Notes under the pieces: model-generated | The model's database searches: none | Seen by the model: only the letters and a program-made list of their open reading frames with translations | Told to the model about the DNA's origin: nothing | Position numbers and translations under genes: made by a program | Part shown: positions 29,281 through 38,874 of the stretch, one piece after another | Layout of the letters: each line of letters starts with the position of its first letter | Numbering within the stretch: position 1 is the first letter of the stretch | NCBI RefSeq assembly: GCF_023101085.1 | Contig: NZ_CP064703.1 | Location: 2,108,001-2,172,000 of the forward strand | Origin: Bradyrhizobium sp. 170 | Lineage (GTDB): Bacteria > Pseudomonadota > Alphaproteobacteria > Rhizobiales > Xanthobacteraceae | Direction: 5' to 3' | Length of the DNA stretch: 64,000 nt

Positions 29281-29725
29281 GCGCTAACGTTCATCGCGTC
29301 GCGCCTCTTGTTGCGTGATGCGGTCAAGAAGTCGTGCCTTCGCGAGAAGAAGAGTCGCGTCTAGCACCGTGTGCACCGCTCCCGAAGGCGGGGAGAAGTT
29401 GAGTTGTCAGGCGATCACATGCCGAAACGCCTGAAACATATGATCGAGCCCCGGTATCGACCCGCATGCCGCAATCATTCGCTACTCAGACATTTTAATC
29501 GTCCTCCTCATCATCAGCAGTGTTGGGATTGGCATTCCAGCGTCTTACCCCAGAGTCCTTCGGTATATTGAAACGAATCGTTCGAGCATTTGTTCAGTTT
29601 CGAACGCCATCGCGAGGTGTTTCGACGCAACTCCTGGGAGCTTACTGTCAGTCCACGCCGCTGTATTCGGGTGTGAAGGAGTGCTGGACAACAATTTGGA
29701 TTTCCACAGTCGGAGCGAATCATGG
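29281..29725. other. Gap between dctA remnant and LLM gene
   Basis: No recognisable gene; further dctA 3' sequence is not evident. Confidence 0.4.
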
Positions 29726-30754
29726 TCAGCCAATTCCAGGGATGATTTCGGATTGAATCGTGGTTGCGGCAAATAGGGAAGCATCCAACGGCAGATTCCC
29801 AAATGCGAGTTGACAAAGGAGATAGTTGGCACCTGCCTCTTCCAGCTGGCAAAGCAGAGCCTTTCGTACAGAAGCTGGAGTTCCGACTACACACAGTTCA
29901 CCTGCGAGTGCCGCATCGAAGGTTAGTGGGAGGTTTGGTGGTAGCGGAATGGCATTGAGCTCGTATAGGAATCTAAAGCTCTTGAGCCATCGTTCGTAAG
30001 CAGAGGTCGCGAGCGAATGGGCATCTTTCTCAGAACGCGCAATAACGATCATACGCAGCAACCCGACGAACGGCGCATGATCATCAGCGTCACGGTTGCG
30101 GTCTAGGTGAGCGCGGAAGGTATCGGTAATTTTGCGAACACTAGAGGAGGGGCCTACGCACGCGAGATTTGCACCATTCGCGGCGGCCCAACCTGCGGAC
30201 TCTGGTCGATTGGTGGTAATCCATATCGGCGGCCACGGGCGCTGATGAGGTCCTAGCGTCAAAGGAACGTCGTTTAGCTCAAAATGGTCGCCCTGATAGC
30301 ATAGAGTGCCGCCTTTCATCGCCTTAATAAGGATCTCGCTGGCTTCCTCATAACGTCCTGGCGCCGCGTCCGCGCTGATCCCGAAGTAGCCCCATTCGAT
30401 CGGTAGAGAGCCGCGCCCGATACCCAGCTCGAGCCTGCCACCGCTCAATTGGTCGAGCATGCAGATCTCCTCGAACGCGCGTAGCGGATGATAAAGATTA
30501 AGCAGCATTACCAATGGGCCCACACGAAGTTGCCTTGTCCGCTGTGCGACGCTCGATAAGAACAGATTCGGTGACGGGCATCTCCCGTGAGGCGTACAGT
30601 GGTGCTCTGCCACATGATACGCATAGAAACCGAGGCGATCGTACGCCTCCGCTAGTATGAGGCGATCTGCGTATTGTCGAGCGATATCACGGCTGTCCGC
30701 ATCCAGGTGATCGAAGATGCCGCAAGTTATTTTTGGAGGGAAGACGTCTCTCAT
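29726..30754 (-). CDS. Luciferase-like flavin-dependent monooxygenase
   Basis: A 342-residue LLM-class TIM-barrel oxidoreductase using reduced FMN. Visible family blocks are CGIFDHLD, AEAYDRLGFYAYHVAEHH, RTRQLRVGPLVMLLNLYHPLRAFEEICMLDQLSGGRLELGIGRGSLPIEW and PPIWITTNRPESAGWAAANGANL. ATG 30754 follows a GGAG site. The substrate is unknown. A flavin reductase, the usual partner, is present only as a pseudogene at 62.9-63.3 kb. Confidence 0.88.
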   Translation of the reverse strand: MRDVFPPKITCGIFDHLDADSRDIARQYADRLILAEAYDRLGFYAYHVAEHHCTPHGRCPSPNLFLSSVAQRTRQLRVGPLVMLLNLYHPLRAFEEICMLDQLSGGRLELGIGRGSLPIEWGYFGISADAAPGRYEEASEILIKAMKGGTLCYQGDHFELNDVPLTLGPHQRPWPPIWITTNRPESAGWAAANGANLACVGPSSSVRKITDTFRAHLDRNRDADDHAPFVGLLRMIVIARSEKDAHSLATSAYERWLKSFRFLYELNAIPLPPNLPLTFDAALAGELCVVGTPASVRKALLCQLEEAGANYLLCQLAFGNLPLDASLFAATTIQSEIIPGIG

Positions 30755-31044
30755 TCGATTATCTCCACGTGCAAGTTGGTCCGCTCAATTCCGGGCATCG
30801 AGCGGTCAAAGACGGACGGCTCCTACTTTGGTGGCACTTTCCGTCTCCTGTGTTGTGGTCGTTGCGACGTTCATGCCGCCCACGATTGTTCTTCCGCCTC
30901 GACGGCTTTAACGACCATCAGAGAGTAAGGGTCGACCCGTGGCCACTGTTCGTCGTTTAGCCAGAACTGACCTCTGCCCTTGGCGTAAATCGCACTCATC
31001 TTTTGTGACCTGGTACGATCGCCGAGGTAACGCAAAAGGAGACA

Positions 31045-32163
31045 TTAACTGCGCGAAGCGGGCGGTCTTCCAGTTCTTAAGAACTCAGATATGTAACCGA
31101 CTGCTGCGAGAAACGCGTCCATTTGCGATCTCGTGCCAATGCTAACCCGGATACAATTTTCCAGGTCTTCATCAGGAAAGAAGGCAACGAGTATCTTTTG
31201 CGTTTCCAAGGCTGCCTGCCACCATCTACCGTCTTTGCCCTCCGGCACTCCGGCTAGCAAGAAGTTTGCATGGGAGGGTGTTACAGAAAAGCCAAGTTGC
31301 GACAGAGCGGTCGTAACTCGCTGTCTTTCGTGCCTGATATGTCTATGGTTCTCCTCGTAAGCGGCGCGATGCGCCAGGACGCTGATGCCCATCGCATGCG
31401 CGACCACATTCATGTTGAAGACGTTCTGGATATTACGTAGCCTCCCAATGAGCTCGGGGTGGCCGAAACCGAAGCCGACGCGAATGCCAGCGGCAGCATA
31501 GCTTTTCGAGAATGTTCTGAGGAGAAGAAGATTCGAATAGCGACTGACGAGGCGCATACCGTTATCGGGTGCGAAGTCTACATAGGCCTCGTCCAAAACG
31601 ATTAACCGGTTCGAGTTTGCCACGAGGCACTCGATATCGGATATCCGAACGAAGGATCCGGTCGGATTGTTCGGGTTAGCTAACACAATGAACTTGGCAT
31701 CTTTCGCGGGACCAAGAAGCAATTGCTCCATAGGCAAAGAATCAGCATCGCGCGATTTGATTTCGAGCAATCGAGCGCCCTGCAACATGGCAAGTTTTCG
31801 GTTGAACGAAAAGCCCGGCGAGATCATTGCCAGGCTGTCGCCCGGGGCAAGAAAAGCTCTGTAGATTAGCCCGAGAAGCTCAGACGATCCGTTACCGGCG
31901 ATTACATGATCTTTCGATAGGCCGTAAGCATCGGCGGCTGCTTTCCTCAAGCCAATATTGTCATCTTCCGGATATAGATATTGCCGCTCGAGAGCCGCCA
32001 TCGCACTTTGCCACACCATTGTTGGTAGTGGAAATGGGTTCTCATTCGTGTTTAGCTTCACGTAGCTAGCATCCGGTGCGGGCCGGCCGGACGGCACAGC
32101 ATCTAATTGTCTCGCTGCCTGCGAAAGAGAAGAGAGCACACCTTGCAATTTTGCATCAGACAC
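31045..32163 (-). CDS. hisC: Histidinol-phosphate-type aminotransferase
   Basis: A 372-residue fold-type I PLP aminotransferase. YVKLNTNENPFPLP lies near residue 35, ITGNGSSELLGL-type IAGNGSSELLGLIYRA follows, then FIVLANPNNPTGSFV, IVLDEAYVDFAP and the PLP lysine in LLRTFSKSYAAAGIRVGFG. The GTG start follows AAAGGAGAACGAT. It matches HisC of histidine biosynthesis; this family also includes aromatic aminotransferases, so an island-specific role is possible. No other his gene is nearby. Confidence 0.85.
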   Translation of the reverse strand: MSDAKLQGVLSSLSQAARQLDAVPSGRPAPDASYVKLNTNENPFPLPTMVWQSAMAALERQYLYPEDDNIGLRKAAADAYGLSKDHVIAGNGSSELLGLIYRAFLAPGDSLAMISPGFSFNRKLAMLQGARLLEIKSRDADSLPMEQLLLGPAKDAKFIVLANPNNPTGSFVRISDIECLVANSNRLIVLDEAYVDFAPDNGMRLVSRYSNLLLLRTFSKSYAAAGIRVGFGFGHPELIGRLRNIQNVFNMNVVAHAMGISVLAHRAAYEENHRHIRHERQRVTTALSQLGFSVTPSHANFLLAGVPEGKDGRWWQAALETQKILVAFFPDEDLENCIRVSIGTRSQMDAFLAAVGYISEFLRTGRPPASRS

Positions 32164-32653
32164 ATCGTTCTCCTTTAAGCCGCCGAGGCGATTCGGATTG
32201 TCAGCATGCCGACCCGTTGCGCCGGCGATGGCAGAGCTGGATGCCTCATTGGGATAACAAGACGGCAGCCATCCAAATCTTGCTGGGGGCGGCAGCTCGA
32301 ACTGCCGAGTTTCTTAGAGGTTGGTGAACCTGCCGCTACGTGCCAACCCCAGCGAAGCCGAAGATAATCGTCGGCGGTCGAAGTTTTGCGCGATCTGGCG
32401 GCTCAATGCTGGAATGGGATTGGCTGTCATTCTTGAGTTGGCCAGAATGACATTCCAGCATTAGTCCAGGTGCCAGGCAAAACTAATGCCGCGCCCTCGT
32501 CGCCTTCCGGAAGACGCATCCGGGGTAGGGTAGGACCGCAAGCATCGCGGAGAGCGCGAGAAGCAACGCGAGTAGCTCGCCATTTGCGCTGTTGCGGAGG
32601 TTTCATGATTTCCTTCATTGGCTGAATATGCGGGGCCGTCGCGACGATCAGTT
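32164..32653. other. Gap, possible transporter membrane-protein scrap
   Basis: A minus-strand frame near 32500-32590 reads NGELLALLLALSAMLAVLPYPG, which resembles the first membrane helix of a LivM-type permease next to the LivK-like gene. It breaks at once. Nothing else is recognised. Confidence 0.3.
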
Positions 32654-33760
32654 CTACTCGACGGGTTCGACAATACTGTCGTGCCAGCGGTAAACTACGA
32701 AGCCGGGAGACGCGTTGTCTCCTTTGGTATCAAATCGGATCGTCCCGACTACTGTTTCGATCGGCTGCGAACGAAGCGCCGCTGCCACCCGGGTGGCGTT
32801 GAGGGAGCCGGCCCGCTTCACCGCGTCCGCCCAAGCTTGGACGGCCGCATAGGCGTAGAGCGTATAGCCTTCCGCAGACAGTTTGGAAGCCTTGAGTCTA
32901 GCCACGACGTCCGCGGCTTGGGAATTCTTGGTGGCATCGGGCATGAAGGTGAACAGGGTGCCGTTTCCGGCTCTGCTCGTGATGGCCCAGAATTCGTAAG
33001 TCATCAACGGATCGTTCGCCATGATCGTCAAAGCTGCGCCTGCGTCTGCCGCCTGGCGCACAATCAACCCGATCTCGGTGTAATAGCCGCCAATATAGGC
33101 GATCTGAATTCCGTCCCTCTTCATCCTTGAGACCAGGGCCGTGTAGTCCTTTTCGCCGGCTGCATAGCTTTGCCGAATGACGTTTTTGCCCGCTTCCCGA
33201 AGACGCGACTCGACGACATCGGCAATACCCTTGCCAGCGGTGCTCTTGTCGTCAAGTACGGCAATTTTGTTGTTCGGGTAGTGTCGCAGGATGTATTGGG
33301 CTGCCACGACGCCTTGTTGGTCATCGCGGCCGCAGATTCGAAATACCGTCTTGAGACCACGCTCTGTCAGCTGCGGATTAGTTGTGCCGGGCGAAATTTG
33401 AATAACTTGCGCTTCAGCGTAAATGTCGGAAGCTGGGATCGAGGAAGAAGAACAAAGGTGGCCAACGACCAACTTGACCCGATCCGCCGTCAGCCGATTC
33501 GCTACTGCGACAGCCTGCTTGGGATCGCACGCGTCGTCGGCGACGCTCAATATGACCTTTGTACCGGGAAGTAGGCCCGAGGCATTCAAAGCATCAACGG
33601 CCGCGGCAGCACCCTCGCGCAGCTGCACACCAATCGCAGCAGTGCTTCCGGTCATCGGTCCGGCGACGGCAATATTAATGTCTGCAGCGGGCGCAGTCGA
33701 AACCAAAGCACAAGCAAGGATGGCTGCACTCGCGGCTGAACTGACACGATAAATTGACAT
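32654..33760 (-). CDS. livK: Branched-chain amino-acid-type ABC transporter binding protein
   Basis: A 368-residue periplasmic type I binding protein (LivK/LivJ class). Signal MSIYRVSSAASAAILACALVSTAPAAD, then INIAVAGPMTGSTAAIGVQLREGAAAAVDALNASG, ADDACDPKQAVAVANRL, VKLVVGHLCSSSSIPAS and YTEIGLIVRQAADAGAALTIMANDPLM. ATG 33760 follows GGAGCTCCGA and gives the signal peptide; the upstream frame is not used. No intact permease or ATPase genes lie beside it, so it is an orphan here. Confidence 0.88.
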   Translation of the reverse strand: MSIYRVSSAASAAILACALVSTAPAADINIAVAGPMTGSTAAIGVQLREGAAAAVDALNASGLLPGTKVILSVADDACDPKQAVAVANRLTADRVKLVVGHLCSSSSIPASDIYAEAQVIQISPGTTNPQLTERGLKTVFRICGRDDQQGVVAAQYILRHYPNNKIAVLDDKSTAGKGIADVVESRLREAGKNVIRQSYAAGEKDYTALVSRMKRDGIQIAYIGGYYTEIGLIVRQAADAGAALTIMANDPLMTYEFWAITSRAGNGTLFTFMPDATKNSQAADVVARLKASKLSAEGYTLYAYAAVQAWADAVKRAGSLNATRVAAALRSQPIETVVGTIRFDTKGDNASPGFVVYRWHDSIVEPVE

Positions 33761-33889
33761 TCGGAGCTCCCGATATGGCCGGAGTTTGCGGTCAGTCGTG
33801 CTGTGCGCCTGACCTTCTGAGGTGTCGCTTAGTCGCGAGCCGGGCTCGCGCTGATCAAACTCATGTAACACCATGATTATCATCCATTT

Positions 33890-34150
33890 CGGCCACGTAG
33901 ACGCCGAGAGCTCTCGCCCAGAAGTCCATCACGTACTGCAGGTCCAGGCGATCCTCCACGGATAGCCGGAGTAGTCTCTGACCGTTCTGCCAAGAGACCG
34001 CGCCACCTACTTTGAGATCGTACAACTTGACGCTGCGTGCGATTCAAGCCCCCTCAAAGGCTCTTCGATGAATATGGCCAAACGGGCAGGCCCCAGAAGC
34101 AGACGAGGAAAACTTGAGAAAATGCAGCGCATGCCTCAAAGCATCTGGCA
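33890..34150 (-). repeat. Repeat element with a NolA/MerR-type promoter, copy 1
   Basis: Contains CTTGA-N13-TCAAG at 34026-34048. On the minus strand, TTGAAT and TACGAT are separated by 19 bases, the over-long spacing of MerR-regulated promoters. Downstream reads VKLYDLKVGGAVSWQNGQR. A similar stretch is at 59770-59930 (VKLYGIKVGSTGST, same CCTCAAAGCATC end). The coding part after the promoter ends at a stop near 33860 (FWARALGVYVAEMDDN). Confidence 0.5.
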
Positions 34151-34679
34151 CGAACCAGAAGGGACGTTCGCTCGCCACCGTTGGAGATTTCGCTCGGAAT
34201 TACGAAAGATGTATGCAGAAGGATCTTTCAACTCGGAACACCGACCCAGGCTCGTTTCGAGTTGCCAAGTCCGAGCGGTCAGGTGTTGAGCAAGCTGCTC
34301 GGGCTCACCAGTGGTCAGGACGTCTCACCCCCGAGACAGGATCGTGCCTGGTCACAAGGTACATTTCACTCTCCGCTCTTGGTGCTGCTCGCGCCATTGG
34401 CTTGGGAATCGCTTGGGACGACGGCTTCGAGCATCAGACTTCAGACGCCGGAGGTACTTGCAAGCCGACCGGCGCCGCCATAGGGGCCTGTCAGATTGCT
34501 GTGTAGATCGGACGTTGGTTCTACATTTGCCTTAAAGGCCGCTCGTGGCTCGAAGCGCATGACCGGCTAATCGAGATCTAAATCGGCTGCTTGATTGAGA
34601 ACCGACGGGTTCCGAAGCGCGCTGGCTGAACGCAAACGGCAGCCGCGCACGGATTAGGCGCGAGTGCCAGCACGGCTAA
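34151..34679. other. Gap upstream of nolA 3' end
   Basis: Only overlapping short frames; no family recognised. Confidence 0.4.
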
Positions 34680-35381
34680 TCACTGTAAGGCGGCAAGTGC
34701 AAGATCGAGATACTGCATTAGTCCGGGATCCCAGCCAGCCAAATTGCGAGGTGCGCTCAATCGCGCAAGAACTTTCAGTATCGTTGAAGCTGTTGATTCC
34801 GCTCCTGCGACTTCGGTGATTAGCGAGCGCGCTTGAAGGGCCACAGCAGTGACCCGTTCGCTGCAAGGATGCTCGCCTCTAATCATACAATCGCGCAACT
34901 CCTCGTGGATCCGTTGCCACCGCTCCTCTCGATTTGGGTCTGAGGCGCATCTGCATCGGGGCGTTTGAGCGCGTTTCTCAACCCGCGACATTGCATCTAA
35001 GGTCGCAGGTAGCTCATCCACACTGACATGTACTTCGTCATCCGTGGTCATGTTACGTAAACGATCTCGCAACAGGGTCGTACGTTCGACTTGAACTTCG
35101 ATGCGCTCCAAGTGGTTGCGCAACAGGTCGGTAAGCGAAGAGCTGCCTTCCATGGCTCCGCGGATCTCCTCAAGTGAGAAGCCAAGCGCACGCAGTGCTA
35201 GAATTTGGTTCACTCGTTGTACACTGTCGCGGTCGTACATTCGGTGGCCACCATCAGTGCGCTCCGCCGCACTTAATAGCCCTATGTGCTCGTAGTGATG
35301 CAGAGTGCGTACCGTTACGCCGGTAGCCTCTGCAAGTTCGCCAATGCGCCATCGACGCCTTCGTGGTGTAGCTTTGGTCAT
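34680..35381 (-). CDS. nolA: NolA, MerR-family nodulation regulator
   Basis: A 233-residue MerR-type regulator of host-specific nodulation in Bradyrhizobium. N-terminal HTH is WRIGELAEATGVTVRTLHHYEHIGLL, the wing is AERTDGGHRMYDRDSVQRVNQILALRALGFSLEEIRGAM, and a long coiled region leads to a C-terminal effector-like domain. Later in-frame ATGs (for example in RNMTTDD and DAMSRV) could give the shorter NolA2/NolA3 forms known for this gene. Its promoter carries a CCTGA-N13-TTAAG dyad 25 bp upstream of the ATG. The gene is intact; a decayed copy lies upstream. Confidence 0.9.
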   Translation of the reverse strand: MTKATPRRRRWRIGELAEATGVTVRTLHHYEHIGLLSAAERTDGGHRMYDRDSVQRVNQILALRALGFSLEEIRGAMEGSSSLTDLLRNHLERIEVQVERTTLLRDRLRNMTTDDEVHVSVDELPATLDAMSRVEKRAQTPRCRCASDPNREERWQRIHEELRDCMIRGEHPCSERVTAVALQARSLITEVAGAESTASTILKVLARLSAPRNLAGWDPGLMQYLDLALAALQ

Positions 35382-35405
35382 GTTTCTCAGTTTCCAAGCC
35401 TACAA

Positions 35406-35428
35406 CCTGACATCGCGTGAGATTTAAG
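35406..35428 (-). promoter_or_regulatory. NolA/MerR-type operator at nolA
   Basis: CCTGACATCGCGTGAGATTTAAG. Minus-strand TTAAAT and TAGGCT are 19 bases apart, the spacing of MerR-type promoters that need DNA untwisting. It ends 25 bp before the nolA start, suggesting autoregulation with a short leader. Confidence 0.6.
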
Positions 35429-35449
35429 CTATTGAATGATCTAGCTGAA

Positions 35450-35710
35450 CCGTCTTCCATTCGAGCGCAAGCAAGGTGACTTTGCTCATATCGCCGATTG
35501 ATTAAGCGGTGATGCGATGGTGACTATCAAGATCATCAGGAACGTCAATTAGGCTTCGCTGGCTGCTGCGCTCGATGTTGGCGAGTGCCGTACCATTCTT
35601 CGCTCATTCGTATCAAGACCGGTAACGTCGCGAATATTTCATCAGAATGTTTCCTAAGATCGAGAGGCTCTTCCGCTCGTACAAACCACTGCATCGCCGC
35701 AACGTTTTGG
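35450..35710 (-). pseudogene. Remnant of the small nolA-linked gene
   Basis: DNA matches the intact small gene at 36051-36263 (for example GCCGGTAACG/ACCGGTAACGTCGCGAAT and the TTTCCNAAG-CGAGAG tract), with indels. It occupies the same place relative to nolA as the intact copy does to the nolA remnant. Confidence 0.7.
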
Positions 35711-35715
35711 CTCCG

Positions 35716-35932
35716 CTAGTGAAGGGCGAAGCCAAGCTCATGCAGCGATCGAATTTGATATACTCGTTCTACGCCCTCACGGTCGTACATCCGCTGAGCG
35801 CCGTTGGTCCGCTCCGACGCACCTACTGGCCTGTGTGCTTGCAGTGATGCAGGATGCGTACCGTTATGCCGGCAGCCTCTGCAAGTTCGCCAATGCGCGT
35901 CGACGCGTTCGTGATGTAGCTTTGGTCCTGTT
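35716..35932 (-). pseudogene. nolA remnant (second copy)
   Basis: Aligns with the first 70 codons of nolA: RIGELAEAAGITVRILHH, then in other frames SERTNGAQRMYDREGVERVYQIRSLHELGFAL. The start codon has become AGG (CCT on the plus strand where nolA has CAT). The C-terminal two thirds are absent. Confidence 0.85.
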
Positions 35933-35953
35933 TCTCGGGCTGCGAGGCTACAA

Positions 35954-35976
35954 CCTGACGTCGCGTACGAGTCAAG
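35954..35976 (-). promoter_or_regulatory. NolA/MerR-type operator at the nolA remnant
   Basis: CCTGACGTCGCGTACGAGTCAAG, at the same distance from the dead start codon as the site at nolA. It retains the dyad arms. Confidence 0.55.
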
Positions 35977-36050
35977 ACATTTCAAGGGTCTAGTGAACCG
36001 ACGTCCATTGCCGCCGCAAGCAACGTGACTCTCCCCAGAGTGCCAATTGA

Positions 36051-36263
36051 TCAAGCGGCAGATGCAACGGCGTCCATCAAATTCCTCAGGGTTGCCAAGT
36101 CGCTCTCGCTTGTGGCTTCACGAGCGAGAACAAGCTTGGCGAGTTCCGTTCGATTCTCTGGTGTTTGCATGGATGCCGGTAACGCCGCGAATGCTTCATC
36201 AAGAATCTTTCCCAAGGCCGAGAGTTCTTCCGGATCGTAGACGCCACTGTATTGCTGCAACAT
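36051..36263 (-). CDS. Small nolA-linked hypothetical protein
   Basis: A 70-residue protein (MLQQYSGVYDPEELSALGKIL, then LDEAFAALPASMQTPENRTELAKLVLAREA). The ATG at 36263 is preceded by AAGGAG five bases upstream, which decides the start over an ATG at 36281. The pattern (FYDPEExxxLxxxLDEA...NRxxLAxxVLxxA) resembles small alphaproteobacterial proteins of unknown function. It is co-oriented with nolA and part of the duplicated unit. Confidence 0.6.
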   Translation of the reverse strand: MLQQYSGVYDPEELSALGKILDEAFAALPASMQTPENRTELAKLVLAREATSESDLATLRNLMDAVASAA

Positions 36264-37084
36264 CGGCTCCTTATTTATCATCGCGCCAAGTGGGCGCACA
36301 TCGTCCAGTTTGTTTGGTGCGGTAGAGTCAAATGGAGACAAACCGGCGACGTACATCGACGAAATGCAATTCGCATTCAAGTGATGCAGTTTTGCAACAC
36401 GGTCGCGCTGTGCTTTGACTTGAATCGCAGAGGCGATATCGGACCACTTTCTCTAAAGAATAGCCCAGCCAAGTGGTCTCTATATGCAGGCGGATTGGCC
36501 GGGTGAAGAGTACGAAGTCTCACATTCGCAGGGACGCAGATCCTGAGGGATGGTTGCAAGAAATGCGGAAAGCCGAATGCGTGTGTTGATCGGCAGCCGA
36601 GGCTGAGAAGAACGACGATAGGGTAAGCGATCGAGTGGCGACGGGCTGTCCGACATGCTCGCGTTACAGGTGATGCGCTACTCGAAGTCCTCGAAGTATA
36701 AATTATAGCGATAACGATGCGCATCGCGACCCGCGGGAGTGACCCGCCAGCAGGCGATCATCCTCGCAGCGCCACTAATAGACCGATGCGATGCTGGCTC
36801 ATCGTCGCCCGTGTAGAGTCGCCGAGTATCTTAATACGCTATCCAGGACGCAGCGTGTTGACAAAGGACCAATGCTGCTATCATTGAATTGATAACATTG
36901 CGAACCGCTTGGGCGGGGGATCCGTGCGCGCGCCGCAAATTGTCGCCCATTCAGGTGAAGCGAGAAAGCCGTCACGTAAACGTACTTAGTGGGTCGCGCT
37001 TACGAAAAATGAGGGCCAGTTCGCACTAAGGATCTAGATCCTGATTGATGTGAAGAGCAGGTGATGAGACGTTCTGCCTAAATT
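36264..37084. other. Gap between nodD2 and the small gene
   Basis: No gene recognised on either strand. It contains overlapping short frames and the presumed terminator region of nodD2, for which no clear hairpin was seen. Confidence 0.4.
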
Positions 37085-38029
37085 TCAAGAACGGGTGGAC
37101 ATTTGCGTGGTCTTACGCGCAGAAGCCATTCGGGAAGCCTCCTGCAATAATATCTCGCGCATCCAGATGCTTGCCGGATCGCTGTTGTGAAAGGCAGGCC
37201 ATTGTACGGCCTCAGTGAATGCGGGAAGTGACAGTGGAAGTTGAATGATCCGCAGATGCATCGTTTCTTCGAAATGCTCAACCAGCCTTCGTGGCATTGT
37301 CCCTATGCGGCCGGTGTCTAATAGCATAGGCGGGATCATGCTAAAGCCCTGCACAACGACCTCGATACGTCTCTTGAGACCATGTTCGAGCAAGAAACAT
37401 TCCTCGATCGAGGACTTTCGCGTCAGCCCGAACCGGACCGCAACGTGCCCCATCGACATGTATCTCTCGAATGTAAGCTGCCTTGGCAGCTGCTTGTTGG
37501 AACAGCAGCCTACACACACAAGTGTCTCCTCGAACAGTGTCGCTTTAGGATGCTCGTTCGACATGAACAATTTTGGTAAGATAAGAAAATCGACTTCACC
37601 GCGCCGGAGAGGCTCGTCCGGCTCATCGGCCAGTGGCAGCAGTTCGAAACTGACGCCGGGAGCTTCCCGGGCGGTACGGTTCACGATTCTCGGAAAAAAC
37701 ACGACTGTCATGAAGTCGGAAAGGATGATCCTGAAACGGCGATTCGAACGCGCTGGGTTGAACGTATCCCGCGAAATAATGGAGCGCCGGATGTGCAAGA
37801 GAGCCTCGCGAATTGGGGCGGCCAGCTCTTCCGCACGCACTGTTGGGACAAGTTCGCGGCCCCTCATCGTAAATAGCTCATCGCGGAAATAGGCGCGCAG
37901 TCGGGCGACGGCCGCGCTCATGGCCGGCTGGCTCAAGTTGATGCTGCGTGCCGCCGCGGTAAGGTTGCGCTCGGTCATCAAAGCATCGAGCGCGACGAGA
38001 AGATTTAGATCAAGGCCTTCAAAACGCAT
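37085..38029 (-). CDS. nodD2: NodD2, LysR-family nodulation regulator
   Basis: A 314-residue LysR regulator; in Bradyrhizobium NodD2 represses nod genes at high density. It starts [18 protein letters not shown], with the [31 protein letters not shown] and the NodD effector domain ([62 protein letters not shown]). ATG 38029 is chosen from the NodD family start; an upstream extension exists. The last residues ([11 protein letters not shown]) differ from NodD1. The tandem copy lies 845 bp upstream; a NolA-type site sits about 375 bp upstream of its start. Confidence 0.92.
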   Translation of the reverse strand: MRFEGLDLNLLVALDALMTERNLTAAARSINLSQPAMSAAVARLRAYFRDELFTMRGRELVPTVRAEELAAPIREALLHIRRSIISRDTFNPARSNRRFRIILSDFMTVVFFPRIVNRTAREAPGVSFELLPLADEPDEPLRRGEVDFLILPKLFMSNEHPKATLFEETLVCVGCCSNKQLPRQLTFERYMSMGHVAVRFGLTRKSSIEECFLLEHGLKRRIEVVVQGFSMIPPMLLDTGRIGTMPRRLVEHFEETMHLRIIQLPLSLPAFTEAVQWPAFHNSDPASIWMREILLQEASRMASARKTTQMSTRS

Positions 38030-38874
38030 GTCTGTTACTCTGTTGAAGGCGGCGGCGAGTCCTGTGACAGTTTCACTCTCCTCGCCAAGACCCGAGGTCC
38101 GCAACGGAATCTGCTGGCCATCGGGGATCGCTATCGCGCCCAGCCATTCCCAAAATTATAGCGCCCCAGATCTCGTATTCGATCGGAAGCACGTCGGTCC
38201 GCGCGAAGGAGAGCTGACCGGGCGTGGAAATCGCTCGTAGTTTTGAAGTACGCCATCACGGTAACATTCGCTCGGAAACCCTCCACGATCACAGCGACGC
38301 TAGCGCTTGCCGCTACGCCGGTGGCTTCAGCGCTTTTGCAATGGCCAATCGCCGGCTACGTGATGTTGCTGGACTCATGGTCGAAACTCCAGCCCTGCTT
38401 ACAACCTGACGCAGCGTGCGATTCAAGCGATTTGTCGTTTAGGTATCGTGTCCTGGCAGGCGGGCGTCTTCTCTTGATTGAAATGCATTAGTTGCGATGA
38501 TGCTGGTATGCCAAATGCCGACTGCCGCGCTCGCCGATGATCATCTCGTTCGCGTTGGGCCAGTTCTGAGAACATTTCGCTTCACGGCTGTTGCCGGAAC
38601 GCTCAAGGTCCCGGCGTTCAGGAGGAGGATTGTATCGCTTGACCACACGACAGAGTCGGTACCTGGCATCGATTTCTTGATGGCAATTCGGCGCGGGCTG
38701 CGGCTGTTCGACTGTGCAATCCCATTCGTGCAATAGAGGGCGTTCGTGTCCTCTTGCAGGGCTAGCCATCCGAGGGATTGGCAGGCAGGGAGCTTATCTG
38801 GGCCGGCTGCTCTTGAAGCCCCTAAAGATATATCTCGATTGGCGAAGAGCGGGTGGTCAGACGCGGCGAGCAAA
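38030..38874. other. Region between nodD2 and nodD1
   Basis: 845 bases with only shadow-like frames on both strands. It contains a NolA-type operator at 38405. Confidence 0.5.
38405..38427 (-). promoter_or_regulatory. NolA/MerR-type operator upstream of nodD2
   Basis: CCTGACGCAGCGTGCGATTCAAG. Minus-strand TTGAAT and TAAGCA are 19 bases apart. The orientation would send transcription toward nodD2. This fits the known dependence of nodD2 expression on NolA. Confidence 0.6.
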
